DNA from: Clavelina lepadiformis
Lineage: Eukaryota > Chordata > Ascidiacea > Aplousobranchia > Clavelinidae
Direction: 5' to 3'
Assembly: GCF_947623445.1 (NCBI RefSeq)
Contig: NC_135241.1
Location: 4,032,501 to 4,096,500, forward strand
Length of the DNA: 64,000 nucleotides
A program made the translations under genes and the position numbers. The notes under the pieces were generated by a model. That model had not been told where the DNA came from. It made no database searches and saw only the letters and a program-made list of their open reading frames with translations. Below are positions 47,705-58,390 of this stretch, one piece after another (positions within the stretch are counted from its first letter, which is position 1; each line of letters opens with the position of its first letter).

Positions 47705-47915
47705 CCATGTTCCCTCTAAGCTGAGCGCGTGCGCAAATGCGCACTGCTGACACGATCTCCGCGCACAAGAAAAAAATCCAACTTGAATTGAGAATAAAAT
47801 AAACGCATAATAATGGCCACAGTGCGCACGTCTGATGTTGCTCACAGTGGTCCAAGGGACCGCTCAGGGAGTTAGTGTGTTTGCTCAGACTCGTGAAAAA
47901 TTAGAGGAAACATTG
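47705..47915. mobile_element. hAT-type MITE, CAATGTTCCCTCTAA family, copy 2
   Basis: Ends CCATGTTCCCTCTAA (left) and CAATGTTTCCTCTAA (read from the right), with a perfect 8-bp duplication TTCCTGTG (47697-47704 and 47916-47923). The interior matches the copy at 16629-16816, but this copy keeps an extra GCGCGTGCGCAAATGCGCA palindromic stretch near the left end. Confidence 0.93.
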
Positions 47916-48154
47916 TTCCTGTGTATCCAAATACGCAGCATACATCACTCGGGAGTTTGCGGTTCATTTAGAACGTCGTGCCGAGGCAGTTGACTTCATG
48001 TTGCGCTACTTTAGTTGCCATTTCAGAGCAAAGAACCAAACAGGAATGACGCAAGTGCACTTCGCAAGGACGTGGCTGCGGCATCTGATAAGACAGGAAG
48101 GGCGTGCCTTGTCCATATGAATATATGGGGCGAAGTTATGAAAATGTCCTTTAA

Positions 48155-49474
48155 CACTAGAAGGACGGGGCGCGTCAATTGACGCATTTTCAACCTAAGT
48201 GCATCTATAACTTTTAAGTGGTGCATCGCAAAACCGTGATATTTCCTGACTTTTCCTACATTAGTGTTAGGTAACTAACCCATGAATATGAAGTTTTTAT
48301 TTTACCGGTAGAGATAATTAACGTGGTCACTGCCTAGAAGGACGGGGTGCGTCAATTGACGCATTGTTACTTCACAGTACAAAAACCAGTTCTCGCGATA
48401 GAGAGCATTGTTTTCTTTCTGCTGATAATTACAGGTTTATCGAATTAGGTCACAGCTGCCAACACAGAGGTGTGACAAACGTGTCGACAAACTATGCAAG
48501 TCAACTTTTCCGCAAAACAGAGTAGTTTCGTCACAAGCGCAGCCTAATTTCGGAATTTTTGAAGTTTATCGAAGCGTAAGTGTAGTAAGAGTTTCTTAGT
48601 TAGATAAATTAGATGAATTAGATAAATTCGTCGGCTTGGTGGTTGCTCGTGGCGTGATAGGAGGGCGCAACTTCCCTGTGAAGAGTTTGTGGGGGAGGTC
48701 GTGGGGATGTCCGATGTTTTCCCAAACCATGGCAAGAGACAGGTTTCTGGAGCTCATACGATTCCTTCGCTTCGATCTGAAGACGGAAAGGCGTAGGAAT
48801 CTATTGCATGACAAATTTGCACTCGCTTCACAACTTTGGAACAGTTTTATATCAAACTGCCAAAAAACATTCTTTCCACAGTGGAAGATAACTGTGGATG
48901 AGCAACTATTGCCGTGTAAGGCACGCTGCAAGTTCATCCAATATATGGCCAATAAACCAGACAAGTTTGGTCTAAAGTTCTGGCTGGCAGTTGACGTTGA
49001 AAACAAATATTTATTCAACGGTTTTCCTTACGTTGGAAAAGATGACGCAAGGAGCCCCCACGTGAGTGTGCCCACCGACGTTGTACTGAAACTCATGGCT
49101 CCGCTTTTTCAAGGAGGTTACAACGTCACTTGCGATAATTTTTTCACCTCACTTGACCTGGCGTTGCGACTTGCGGAAAAGAAGTGCAGCCTCGTAGGGA
49201 CAATGCGCCAGAACAGGAGAGAAGTCCCGGAAGAGTGCAAGAAGAAAAAGGAGTTGCGTGAAACAGAAGTGTTTAGGCACGAGTGCTTGTATTTTCAATG
49301 CGATTGCTTTTGTTAATTAAAATGCACAAAGCGGACATGCGATAGAAGTAGTTTTTTCGGAGCAACAGCACAGTTTTCTCAACAAAAAACGTTAGATTTG
49401 CGCCGTTTTGACCTTTTGCGTCAATTGACGCACTCCGTCCTTCTAGGTATACGAAAATTGCCGTCCTTCTAGTG
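48155..49474 (+). mobile_element. piggyBac-family element, internally deleted
   Basis: Perfect inverted ends CACTAGAAGGACGG are flanked by TTAA (48151-48154 and 49475-49478). The 12-bp palindrome CGTCAATTGACG occurs near each end (about 48173 and 49419) and again at about 48351 next to a second AGAAGGACGGGG. It is 1320 bp, about half the size of a complete piggyBac element, so it is non-autonomous. Confidence 0.95.
48606..49316 (+). pseudogene. piggyBac transposase, truncated at both ends
   Basis: The open frame matches the central part of PGBD/piggyBac transposases: FLELIRFLRFD, then TVDEQLLPCKARC with the first catalytic Asp, KFGLKFWLAVD, and YNVTCDNFFTSLDLA with the second catalytic Asp. 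No in-frame ATG starts the segment and a stop lies just upstream. The third catalytic Asp and the C-terminal cysteine-rich finger are missing, replaced by a short unrelated tail ending at 49316. Confidence 0.9.
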
Positions 49475-49881
49475 TTAAAGGGGATGTCATTCCACACAAG
49501 TCTAAAGTTGAAGGTTTTCAGTCGATTGGGTTACATGAGGTGATGAATATTTATCAACGTATTCTGCTGTAGGTTTTGTCTGAATATGTGAGGTACTGCA
49601 GTTCAATTTCAGCTATCATGCGCAGGTACATTGGGTTCACTTTTCCTGATGTGATTTCTTTTAGCGTAATTTTATACTTCCCAGTTGTACTTAAAACCTG
49701 TTTGTAAAATAACTTTGAAAGATTGGCTTAGTAGGAGACTATATTATTGATAACTAATTTGAAGGTATTTGACAGCTTGTGAACTATCTGCAATTCTATG
49801 ATGCAGTTTGGCTTATCTCCGATTAGTCCTTTTTCCTGCAATACACTGCCAACGTTTTTAGGTAAAATAGGTCAGCATATA
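49475..49881. other. Spacer between piggyBac and LTR elements
   Basis: About 400 bases. The first 98 continue the short split frame described at 48027-49572. The remainder shows no recognised feature. Confidence 0.4.
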
Positions 49882-49886
49882 CAGGG

Positions 49887-50050
49887 TGTGGTGTTTTGTA
49901 TTACTTTTGTATTGTTTTCATCATAAACACGATGATCACAAACACAATTTAATAAAGACTGAATTAACCCAGATGTCAAAACCATGAGGAAGCAATCCAA
50001 CATAGACATCATAAGACAACACAATAAAGATAGCACTTCAATACACTACA
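49887..50050 (-). repeat. Intact 3' LTR (164 bp) with adjacent purine tract
   Basis: Begins TGTAGTGTATTG and ends ACACCACA in minus-strand sense. Directly before it in that sense is AAAGAAGGGGGAGA (50051-50064 region), a polypurine tract used to prime plus-strand DNA synthesis. It matches the two pieces of the 5' LTR. Confidence 0.93.
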
Positions 50051-50836
50051 TCTCCCCCTTCTTTAGATTAAAACTAACCCCAAATAAACAAGACACTAAT
50101 ATGTTATTGGAATAATATCATTGAAGAGGTATTTTGCCATTATTACACTGAAAACTTTGTACCGACAGTTTAGCAGACACGCTTGAAGAAATACAACTGT
50201 AGCTCACAGAAAGATTACACTTCAAAAGAAACTGAAAATCTCACAGAAATATATCTACTGTACCACAACAAGAATGCAACATAAATACTGCTAAACACAG
50301 TTAAAACAAAATACTAATTACAGCAAAAACTCAATTTGGCAAGCTTTGTTTATAAACAGTGGTCATCACACATTGAAAGCAAGTCAAATAGGTTTTACAA
50401 CTACACACTGCAATTTTGTTCAAAAGGCACAAAAAATTTCCCATAAGTAATAGTAGTACGTTACATAATTTCAGGTAAAGGTCTAATCAATTCACAATTG
50501 CATCTATCACAATTTGGCAGTACCTACTTTAGTTTATGAACATCATCTTCACAATTGCTATAAACTTCACATAGTAACACTTACACAGATACAGCATTAT
50601 ATACAGTTATACACTGTTCAAGAACATATATAATCACGATATTTCACCGGCTGGTTAATAGTACGACTCGGTCTACTTTGTACAACTCTCGGACTGCTAT
50701 TCAACTTTTCCTTGGGCAATTTCTCAACCAGTACATCATTTGTATTATTTTTACAAGCAGGTATATCACCCTTTTCAGACACATTATCATCACGATTATA
50801 GTGTTTCAGGAAAGAGGAATTACGTGTTATTTCAAC

Positions 50837-51800
50837 TCATTCCTGATTTTGTACTGTTATTTCTCCTTTGTTATCACTGACCACTTTGTGTGGGTTTGGG
50901 TCGTATGTTGTTGATATCTTGTTGCTTTTCTGACCCTTTACTAGTACTTCGTCACTCACTTTAAATTCAGAATTAACTGCTTTTCTCTTTTGGTCAGTGT
51001 ACATTTTCCCTTTGATTTTGTTCTCCCAGTTGGCATCACGAATCTCCTCATTCAAATGATCTGGATCTGGTCGTTACCTAACACAGAACTTCCGTTGAGT
51101 TCCAGCAACAACTCTTCCACAGTTGAAATTCTCGAACGATAGCTTCATTTGCTCTACACATATCTACACAAATCCTTATATCACCATCTGGCTTTGGTAT
51201 AACCACTAAAGGTGAAATCCATGTAGTCGGACCTTCTGGCACAGCTTCTATTATGTCAGCTTGGAGTAACTCATCCAGCTTTTCCTCTACCTTGTCTCTC
51301 AGTTGAAAAGGTACTCTTCTCACTGGCTGTGCAACTGGTCTTACTGATTCATCAATGTGCAAAAATTGAGTTTGTAGTCCTTTAGTAAACCAATTCCTGT
51401 AAACAACTTTTGTGTTGCTTCACTATATCTTTATTCACATTGCTGACAACATGTGGAAATGGGCCAACATGGAGCAGACCTAATTCTTCTGCTGATTTGT
51501 TTCCCAATAGTGAAGTTCCGTCACAACTCACTACAACAAATTCTGCCTCACATTTCTCACCTGAGGCATCTGATGTGGCAACAGCTTCAAATGTTCCTCT
51601 TATTAGCAGTGGCTTGTCATTTCCATAGCCAAACAGCTTCTTCTTAGACCTGTTTTTTCTTGATTATCTTCACCTTTGACTTCTTAACCATTCCCATGTA
51701 TCACTACCTAAAAGATTGCATGATGATCCGGAGTCAACTAGCATATCCCTTTTAACTCCTCCAACAGATATAGTCACAAATCCCTTTTGTCTACTTGACT
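50837..51800 (-). pseudogene. pol remnants: protease, RT start, pol C-terminal tail
   Basis: Minus strand. Around 51800-51580 a retropepsin-like segment carries the active-site Asp-Ser-Gly (DSGSSCNLL). Around 51362-51110 the first part of reverse transcriptase is recognisable, with its proline-rich lead (PVRRVPFQLR), the LQADIIE turn and SPLVVIPKPDG. At 51055-50837 a frame matches the basic tail after integrase (DEVLVKGQKSNKISTTYDP). The RT palm with YxDD, RNase H and the integrase core are absent, so a deletion joins RT to the pol tail. Confidence 0.85.
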
Positions 51801-53213
51801 TTATGCTAAATGTTCGGTGGATTCTTCTTCTTTCACAGCATGTGTCCTTGGTCTATCTCTTCTTGGCTTTCTGGCTCTGCCATGTTCAGGTGATCGCTTA
51901 TAATCAATTGTCCTAGATCGACATTTCATCCCGAAGTGTCCTACTTTTCCACACTTGTTGCAAGTTTTACCTTTAGCCGGGCATTGAGCATCACCTTTAA
52001 AATGACCTTTTCGACCACAAGCAAAGCATTCTTTTACTTCCTTGTTTGTAGATCTTATCTGGTTTCTTCTCGATCCTGTCACTGCATTAACCCGAACAGA
52101 GTCTGGAGTGCTTGACATAAATTTAGTCTGGGCAATCACTGCTTCGTGGGCTTTGGCTATTCTCATCACATCGGCCAAAGTTAACGTTTGCTGTTCAAGG
52201 AATTTTCTTTGCAACTCCCTAGAGTAGCATTTATCAAGCACCTGGTCCCTTATGCGATCGTCCGTATTTTCAAATTCACAAGTAGCAGCGCGTTGTCTCA
52301 ATCTACAAACATACTGATCAACTGTTTCGTTACTGTTCTGTACCAGTTGATGAAACACATGTCTTTCGAATGGAACATTAGCTCTGGGAATAAATTGTTC
52401 ATTAAGCACATTCACCATTTCCTCATATGTCTGGTTTATGGCATTCTGCTCGCTCACAAGCGAATAATATAGCTCCTGTACTTCTTCCCCTGCCGTGTGC
52501 AGCAACAGTGACTTTTTCTGCACATTATCAGTGACTCCAACTCCATTGACGTAAAGATTAAACGATCTGGTCCACTTTCTCCATCTTTGAGACAGACTGT
52601 GTGGGTCTCCCTTAACATCAAATACCTTTAACAACCTCATATCACACGAAATCGTCCTCATGTTTCTGGCAACAGCTTCAAATGTTCCTCTTATTGGCAG
52701 TGGCTTGTCATTTCCATAGCCAAACAGCTTCTTCTTAGACCCTGGTGTTTTCTTGATTATCTTCATCTTTGACTTCTTCAGAAATTCCCATGTATCACTG
52801 CTTAAAAGATTGCATGATGATCCGGAGTGAACATTAGCTCTGGGAATAAATTGTTCATTAAGCACATTAACCGTTTCCTCATATGTCTGGTTTATGGCAT
52901 TCTGCTCGCTCACAAGCGAATAATATAGCTCCTGTACCTCTTCCCCTACCGTGTGCAGCAATAGTGATCTTTTCTGCACATTATCAGTTACTCCAATTCC
53001 ATTGACGTAAAGATTAAACGATCTGGTCCACTTTATCCATCTTTGAGACAGACTGTGTGGGTCTCCCTGAAAATCAAATACCTTTAACGACCTTATATCG
53101 CACAAAATCGTCCTCATGTTTCTGGCAACAACTTCCACATTACCGTTCCTGTGAGGATTAGCAAGTATTTCATTTTGCTGTCCAGGCTGCTGTTGATCAT
53201 TTTCTTCAGCCAT
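51801..53213 (-). pseudogene. gag with internal gag-protease-gag duplication
   Basis: A 470-residue open frame on the minus strand. The N-terminal capsid-like block (VARNMRTI...WTRSFNLYVNG...LNEQFIPRANV) occurs twice, at about residues 28-127 and 180-280. Between the copies is a segment that belongs to protease (SGSSCNLLSSDTWEF through GTFEAVA), matching 51590-51733. After the second copy come two CCHC zinc knuckles (CFACGRKGHFKGDAQC, CNKCGKVGHFGMKC). The arrangement is chimeric, so normal Gag assembly is unlikely even though the frame is open. Confidence 0.9.
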
Positions 53214-53312
53214 TCCAAGGCTAGGTTTTTTTCACTACGTGCAGTAACTTAGCTAACACACGACTTCTTCATCTAGTTAACTCGACCTTCTTAAGCAGAT
53301 CTCGATCATTTA

Positions 53313-53329
53313 TCCCATCCTCGTCGCCA
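53313..53329 (-). other. Primer-binding site, complementary to tRNA-Ser(GCU)
   Basis: Two bases inside the 5' LTR end. The plus strand reads TCCCATCCTCGTCGCCA, which equals the 3' end of animal tRNA-Ser(GCU) plus CCA as I know it, so the element RNA would pair with that tRNA to start reverse transcription. Confidence 0.8.
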
Positions 53330-53331
53330 AA

Positions 53332-53385
53332 TGTCGTGTTTTGTATTACTTTTGTATTGTATTCATCATAAACACGCTGATCAGT
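53332..53385 (-). repeat. 5' LTR, inner piece
   Basis: Matches positions 49887-49940 of the intact LTR with three differences. It ends abruptly where the hAT element begins. The rest of this LTR continues at 57147. Confidence 0.9.
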
Positions 53386-53544
53386 CAGTGTTGCCACTCA
53401 AAAAAAGAAATTAACCCTACCAGCACACCTAAAAAAACCCTACATCTCCCTACGCAGTTTGAACAAAAAAAAAAGAAATTTTGGCAGTTTTATGGCACTT
53501 TATAACTACTTTAGTTTCAGTTCAAAAGCATCAGAACTAAAGTA

Positions 53545-53836
53545 CCGTAAAACCTCTATTTCACCGCCATAGCGCTTTATTTTTCAACTCTTGTTTAAAA
53601 GTGGCGTTCTATTAGAGGTGACGTTCAATTAGAGGTTGGCGCTCTATTTTTTCGACTAGCTGGTCAGAATTATCAGTAGAGACCTGCTAATACAATTCCG
53701 CTGCTAAAAGTGGTGTTCTATTAGAGGTGGCGTTCAATTAGAGGGAGGCGCTCTATTTTTCTACCCTTCTTTAAAAGTGGCGTTCTATTAGAGGTGTCGT
53801 TCAAATAAAGGTGGCGCTCAAATAGAGGTTTTACGG
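53545..53836. mobile_element. MITE with repeated GGCGTTCTATTAGAGG blocks
   Basis: Inverted ends CCGTAAAACCTCTATTT are flanked by TA on both sides (53543-53544, 53837-53838). Inside are three successive blocks of the type AAAGTGGCGTTCTATTAGAGGT, each followed by a CGTTCAAnTA-type and a GGCGCTCTATTTT-type segment. It lies inside the hAT element, between the left end and the transposase stop. Confidence 0.88.
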
Positions 53837-54120
53837 TAGTTCAACATTTACTGACGTTTGTGTTTCCACTAATTGAATATATCAGTAATGTTGAATTTAT
53901 AACAAGAGCAATAGCAGATAACATTCTTTGGTGCTTGTACTCAACAACTAAGTCAGAATATAAACCACCAGGGTTATCTTACCTCAATTTTCTGAATTTT
54001 AGTGGTGAAGCTGAGCCATACATGTTATCATACCCTATATACACGAAGCAAACTCTATCAAACTAAAGCAAGCCCATCATAAGACATCTTCTAACCCAAA
54101 AAATATTTAAAAAAAAAAGA

Positions 54121-54205
54121 AAACAACTCACAGTACGATACAGCATCACAGTAAACAACTCACGATACAGCATCACAGTAAACAACTCACAGTACGAAAC
54201 ATTCC
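54121..54205. repeat. Short tandem repeat in the hAT element
   Basis: About three imperfect copies of a unit containing CAGCATCACAGTAAACAACT. It may be part of the hAT element's 3' region. Confidence 0.7.
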
Positions 54206-54518
54206 TTTACAAGTACATCAGACTGCCAAATGTCATAACTAACATCACAAAAACATTAAACAATTTCAATATTAATTTTACAGTTAGTGGAATACTGTCT
54301 GCAAAACATTGAAGCACTTGTCATAGACTCATAGTGTTAAAATCACGGAAATGATAAATTACAACAAATAAACTAGTTACCGTATCATACGTGCAAATAG
54401 GCAGTGTTAACACAGTGTCTCATACCCACAGTTACTGTACCATTATCAAATGACAAACATTTATGAATATAAATCACAAAGTTGTCTAAGAAACTAATTA
54501 GGCAGTGATCTTCTGAGA

Positions 54519-56539
54519 TCAAAAACAAAAAGGAAAATCATCATTGTCCATAAATTCCACCTCTTCCGCAGCAACACAATCATCAGCAGAATATTTATTC
54601 ATATATGATCGTCTAGCATTTGCATGCAGCCGAGCTAGTCTTGGTGTGACGTCAAAATTATCAGAAAATTTCTCACTCACTTTTATAATTGCCTCAAGAG
54701 TATTTACACCAAGATTGTTTCGCAGTTTGGTTTTGTTTAAGTTCAGCTTGGAGAATGTTCTTTCCACCACTGCAGTACTCTGTGGAAGAGCAGCTACCTG
54801 CAGCACAAATGTTGCCAGAGTTCTATAAGAATCAATTTTGCCCATAGCAAGCCAAAAATTTTCAAATGACTTGCCTTTCCATTGTCCAGAGATGATATTT
54901 TCATCTGCTAAAAGTGATCTCCATTGTCGGTCAATCTGCTGTGCATTAACATTGAGCATAGTTGTAATGCAAGGAAGTCCACTAGCAATCGTGGCTGCAG
55001 CCGTGATTGAAGAAGTTTCGTTAACAATAGCAGATGGTTTCAAATGCGAAAGAGATTGGAGTACAGGGTCATCTAAATTGATCCTTCGATATAATTGCTT
55101 CACTGCCTCCCTATACCATTCCCTACATCTTTCCAAGAAACTTTCTTTCTGATGAGGTAGCAATTCTTTGATTGTGTCACTTGCCATCAAGCCTGGATAA
55201 ACCTCTTGGATAGAAAGCCAGCGGGAGCTGTCGTCAACATTAAGATGGTGGATACGACTATCTTTGATATAAGATCGCTTCATAAAGTTCAAAGCAAACA
55301 TTTTCATCACATGGACCACTTCGGGATAAAGATTGTGCAGCTGGAATTCATTGGATTGAAACAGACGATTCAACCCAGTGAGTTCATCTAAAACAAAGTT
55401 CATGAATTCAAAAGTGGCCCTCAGATAAGGTGCTTTTAGACCATTGAGCGCTCTTTCAGCAGTTGCTGATTGATCCTCAAATACCTCTGCAGTAAAAAAC
55501 AATTGCAGTGGTTTCCATTGTTCTACTATCCTTGAGGTGCACATTTGTAAAGAAAGCCACCGGGTTTGACACATTTTCAACATCTTGTGTGGTTCCGTTT
55601 TGCAAAAATGTTGAAATTCTTTCAATGACTCCTGTCTGCTGGATGAATTTTTAAAATAATTATAGATGTCTTGCACAAGTTGTTCAGCTGTTTTTGAAAG
55701 CTTTTTGCAAGCATGATTTGCCACTAGATGGATGCTGTGGCAATAACACTTCAATACAAAAATATCAGGAATCTTTTCTAACATCCGTGTTAAAAATGAA
55801 TTACTACCACCTTGCATCAAATTTTCTCCATCTGAAGCATATCCAACCACTTGTTGCCATGTGAGTTTGTCTTTAACCAATGCTTCTTCCAAGGCAGCAA
55901 ATAGAGCTTCTGCGTTTCCCCTTTTTAGCATAATGAGTTGGTATAACTGTGTTCTTGGTGATCCATTGTATAAGTAGCGGACGTTTATACAAAAGATTTT
56001 ATTCATTGATATATCTGATGCTTTATCACAGAGAATTGAAAGGCCTTTAGCTTCTTGTAGCTCTTGAATTAACCTTTCATGAGCATCAACAGCTAGACAT
56101 TCTGTTAGTAGATATGTTGTTTTTGTCCGACCAGAGGTATATCTTTTATTGCTTTGGAATCACTAGCAATATGCTTCAGGGTTGGTACCATGTATGACAT
56201 GAAATTGAAAGAAATATTGCGTCTTGCAATTAAGGCCACAGTATTTAATTCAGCTTTGATGCAGCCTTGACTACTTGTGACATATTGCTCCATCGATGTG
56301 CTTCGAAGAACTTGTGCAGCATTTTGACAATGTTGAGCAGTTTTTGCATGCCTCATTAGTTCTGATTTCCCAGCAAGAATGTTCTTGTCACAAAATTGAC
56401 AAAATGCTTTTGATGCTCCCTGAGACAAAACTTTTAACCATCCTTGTGCCCAGTTTTCCTTTTCCCATTCTTTTCTGTAGCTTTGCGATCGAAACCTAGA
56501 ATTTTTGGATCTCACCTCTTTGGGCATTACCGTTGTCAA
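54519..56539 (-). pseudogene. hAT transposase with one frameshift
   Basis: Minus strand. The first frame (56539-56105, start ATG at 56527) carries a basic N-terminus and a zinc-finger of BED/TTF type (FCQFC...HAKTAQHC). It ends at a TAA. The same protein continues in the neighbouring frame from about 56120 through 56006 to 54519, with the hAT catalytic region (CDKASDIS..., GYASDGENLM, CYCHSIHLVANHACKKL, RWLSLQ) and the C-terminal dimerisation block (STAVVERTFSKLNLNKTKLRN). A single base change in the CAAAAACAAC run near 56115-56130 would explain the break. About 660 codons in all, so it decayed recently compared with its neighbours. Confidence 0.9.
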
Positions 56540-57146
56540 CTTGTCAACAACCAGAATTATTGTAATTTAATGATAAAAGTATCGTATTCAAGATCACTTG
56601 ACTTGATCAAAACAAGATCACTTGATTCCTGTAATCCTGTCTGTTCAATCTGCTGATTCTGCTCATCTGCTGTCTCACAGTCTCACTCTCCAGTCTCCAC
56701 CTGCTGGGCTTCTCCAACTCTTTTTGCAATTTACAATTATTAGTATAACCATAACCAAGACTTAAAACTAGGTCAGCCCTGACGTACAGCTTCAATCTGA
56801 CAATTTACTTAACTAAAGTGTCCATTGTTACAACAATGAGTCCATCGTTACTACATGAGATAGAACGCATTGTTTCATAATCTGATCAAACAACTCGTCT
56901 AGACCGGGAAAATGCATGTCTAATTCAACAATGCTAATTCATTAAAGAGCCGCAGTTTGGCCACCCCTGGCTTAGACTATGTTTTTGTCATTATTCAGTA
57001 AATTTATTATTTGAATTTATTTTTATTTTACTTTAAACAAAAGGAAATCTATGAATAAAGGTGAAAAACCCGTAGGGTCACCCTACACCCTACAAGGGGC
57101 CAAAAAACCCTACCGTAGGGTAAAATCCCTACGAGTGGCAGCCTTG

Positions 57147-57263
57147 TATCACAAACACGATTCTATAAAGACTGAATTAACCCGGTTGTCAAAACCTTGA
57201 GAAAGCAATCTAACATACACATCATAAGACAATACAATAAAGATAGCACTTCAATACACTACA
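57147..57263 (-). repeat. 5' LTR, outer piece
   Basis: Matches the remaining part of the 164-bp LTR (49938-50050) with about ten differences. It ends with the LTR boundary CACTACA, followed by the CAGGG duplication. Confidence 0.9.
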
Positions 57264-57268
57264 CAGGG

Positions 57269-58390
57269 ATGTTCAATATTTTATACCCGCCTTTCTATTT
57301 TGTTCTCTGAAGAGTTGGGTATTTGTGTAACCTTCAGGGTTTTTAAGAACGAATTTTTCTACGGACTAATTGATACACTGCGCAATTGTTGGGGTCATGG
57401 GGTGCGTGTGCGATGTATAACCAATTAGGCCTATAGGCAATAATTTAAATCTAACAAGTACACTCTTTTAGCTTCAAAGGTGGTTTGAATTTTCCTTAAA
57501 AGCTTTTTTTGCTCCTTTAGTTGTTTTAGTGGAAAAACACTCGCACCGTTGTTGTTTGGATTACCAAACATTGTACCTAAAATTTTCAGGTAGGTTGAAG
57601 CCCACTGTATGTGGGTAGACGTGCTTTTTGGATGTCATCTATCTCAAGCGCCAGCGCGTGAGTTTTCTTAACCCTATTTTCACTAGGCTTGGCTTCTCCT
57701 GCACACAGTCACAGAAAAACGTGGCGTACAGTTGCATTGTTTGCTGTAGAAACTTGAAATTTGGTGACTTTTCCTAAAAAATGTTCAGCTATCTGTCCAT
57801 GTTTGTTTTATAAAGTTGGATTTTTCAATTTTGGAGATATTGTCATATTTTTATAATTTTGCTCCCTCTTCGCATTGAAGCGAATCGTTTTCGTTTACTC
57901 ATTTACGTACCACTAACTCGAATAACTATTCTCTTGCGTTCTCTTTTCGCGGTCAGCTGGCTTTCCGCACAACGGGGGCGCAGCCTAACAAGAAAAATTT
58001 CTAGAAATGAATCACTTTTACGAATACTTAATTTACACTAATTTCACTTTATTTAGTTTTACAATTATGATGTAGCCTATACAGGAAGCCAGATGTTTTT
58101 GCTGCTAACCTGTAAAAATCCGATCAGTTTACGACGTATAGTTTTCGAGTAATTAACGATTGAAAATGTGTGTGCAGCGTCGGCCACACCTAGTTAAAAT
58201 CGTAAAGTCGCGAGCCCGGTCTGGATAGGGTTAACATTGATTTGCAATCCTGAGGCTTGGCTAAAAAATCCAAGTACTGTAGTATAAAGACGTGTTTTGC
58301 TCAGTCTGCCACACGTAATGTAAACGTTGTGTTATCAGGGTTGGCGACACATTTGACTTGTTGTTCTGTTGCTAACAAGAAAAGATAAAC
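57269..58390. other. Intergenic, nothing recognised
   Basis: About 1.1 kb of DNA, somewhat less AT-rich than its surroundings, with no recognised gene, RNA or bounded repeat. Confidence 0.4.

Larger units (their letters stand above)
48027..49572 (+). pseudogene. Short open frame split by the piggyBac insertion
   Basis: A frame beginning after a TTTCAG at 48021-48026 runs open to the TTAA at 48151-48154. It resumes in the same frame after the second TTAA, from 49479 to a TAG at 49570-49572. Leaving out the element and one TTAA keeps 74 codons in phase. The segment with DKTGRACLVHMNIWGE resembles the strand pattern of OB-fold proteins (D-x-T-G-x-hydrophobic, then W-G/W-E), as found in some transposon-borne RPA-like domains. 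The match is weak. Confidence 0.3.
53386..57146 (-). mobile_element. hAT transposon inserted in the 5' LTR
   Basis: Inverted ends CAGTGTTGCCACTC (left) and CAAGGCTGCCACTC (read from the right), followed by many subterminal CCCTAC/GTAGGG motifs as hAT transposases usually bind. Flanks TGATCAGT and TATCACAA derive from the target TGATCACA seen intact in the other LTR, each with small changes. The element is 3.76 kb and encodes a nearly complete transposase on the minus strand. Confidence 0.92.
49887..57263 (-). mobile_element. Ty3/gypsy-type LTR retrotransposon, deleted and interrupted
   Basis: The element reads on the minus strand. Its outer ends are TG...CA LTR ends flanked by a perfect 5-bp duplication CAGGG (49882-49886 and 57264-57268). 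Order in transcript sense: 5' LTR (57263-57147 and 53385-53332, split by a hAT element), primer-binding site, gag with zinc knuckles, protease fragment, start of reverse transcriptase, then directly the tail of pol, a purine tract and the 3' LTR (50050-49887). Most of RT, RNase H and integrase is missing. The two LTRs differ at about 13 of 164 positions, so the insertion is not recent. Confidence 0.93.

Noticed and set aside
54544..55391. Plus-strand open frames opposite the hAT transposase
   Set aside because: Antisense shadows of the transposase coding strand.
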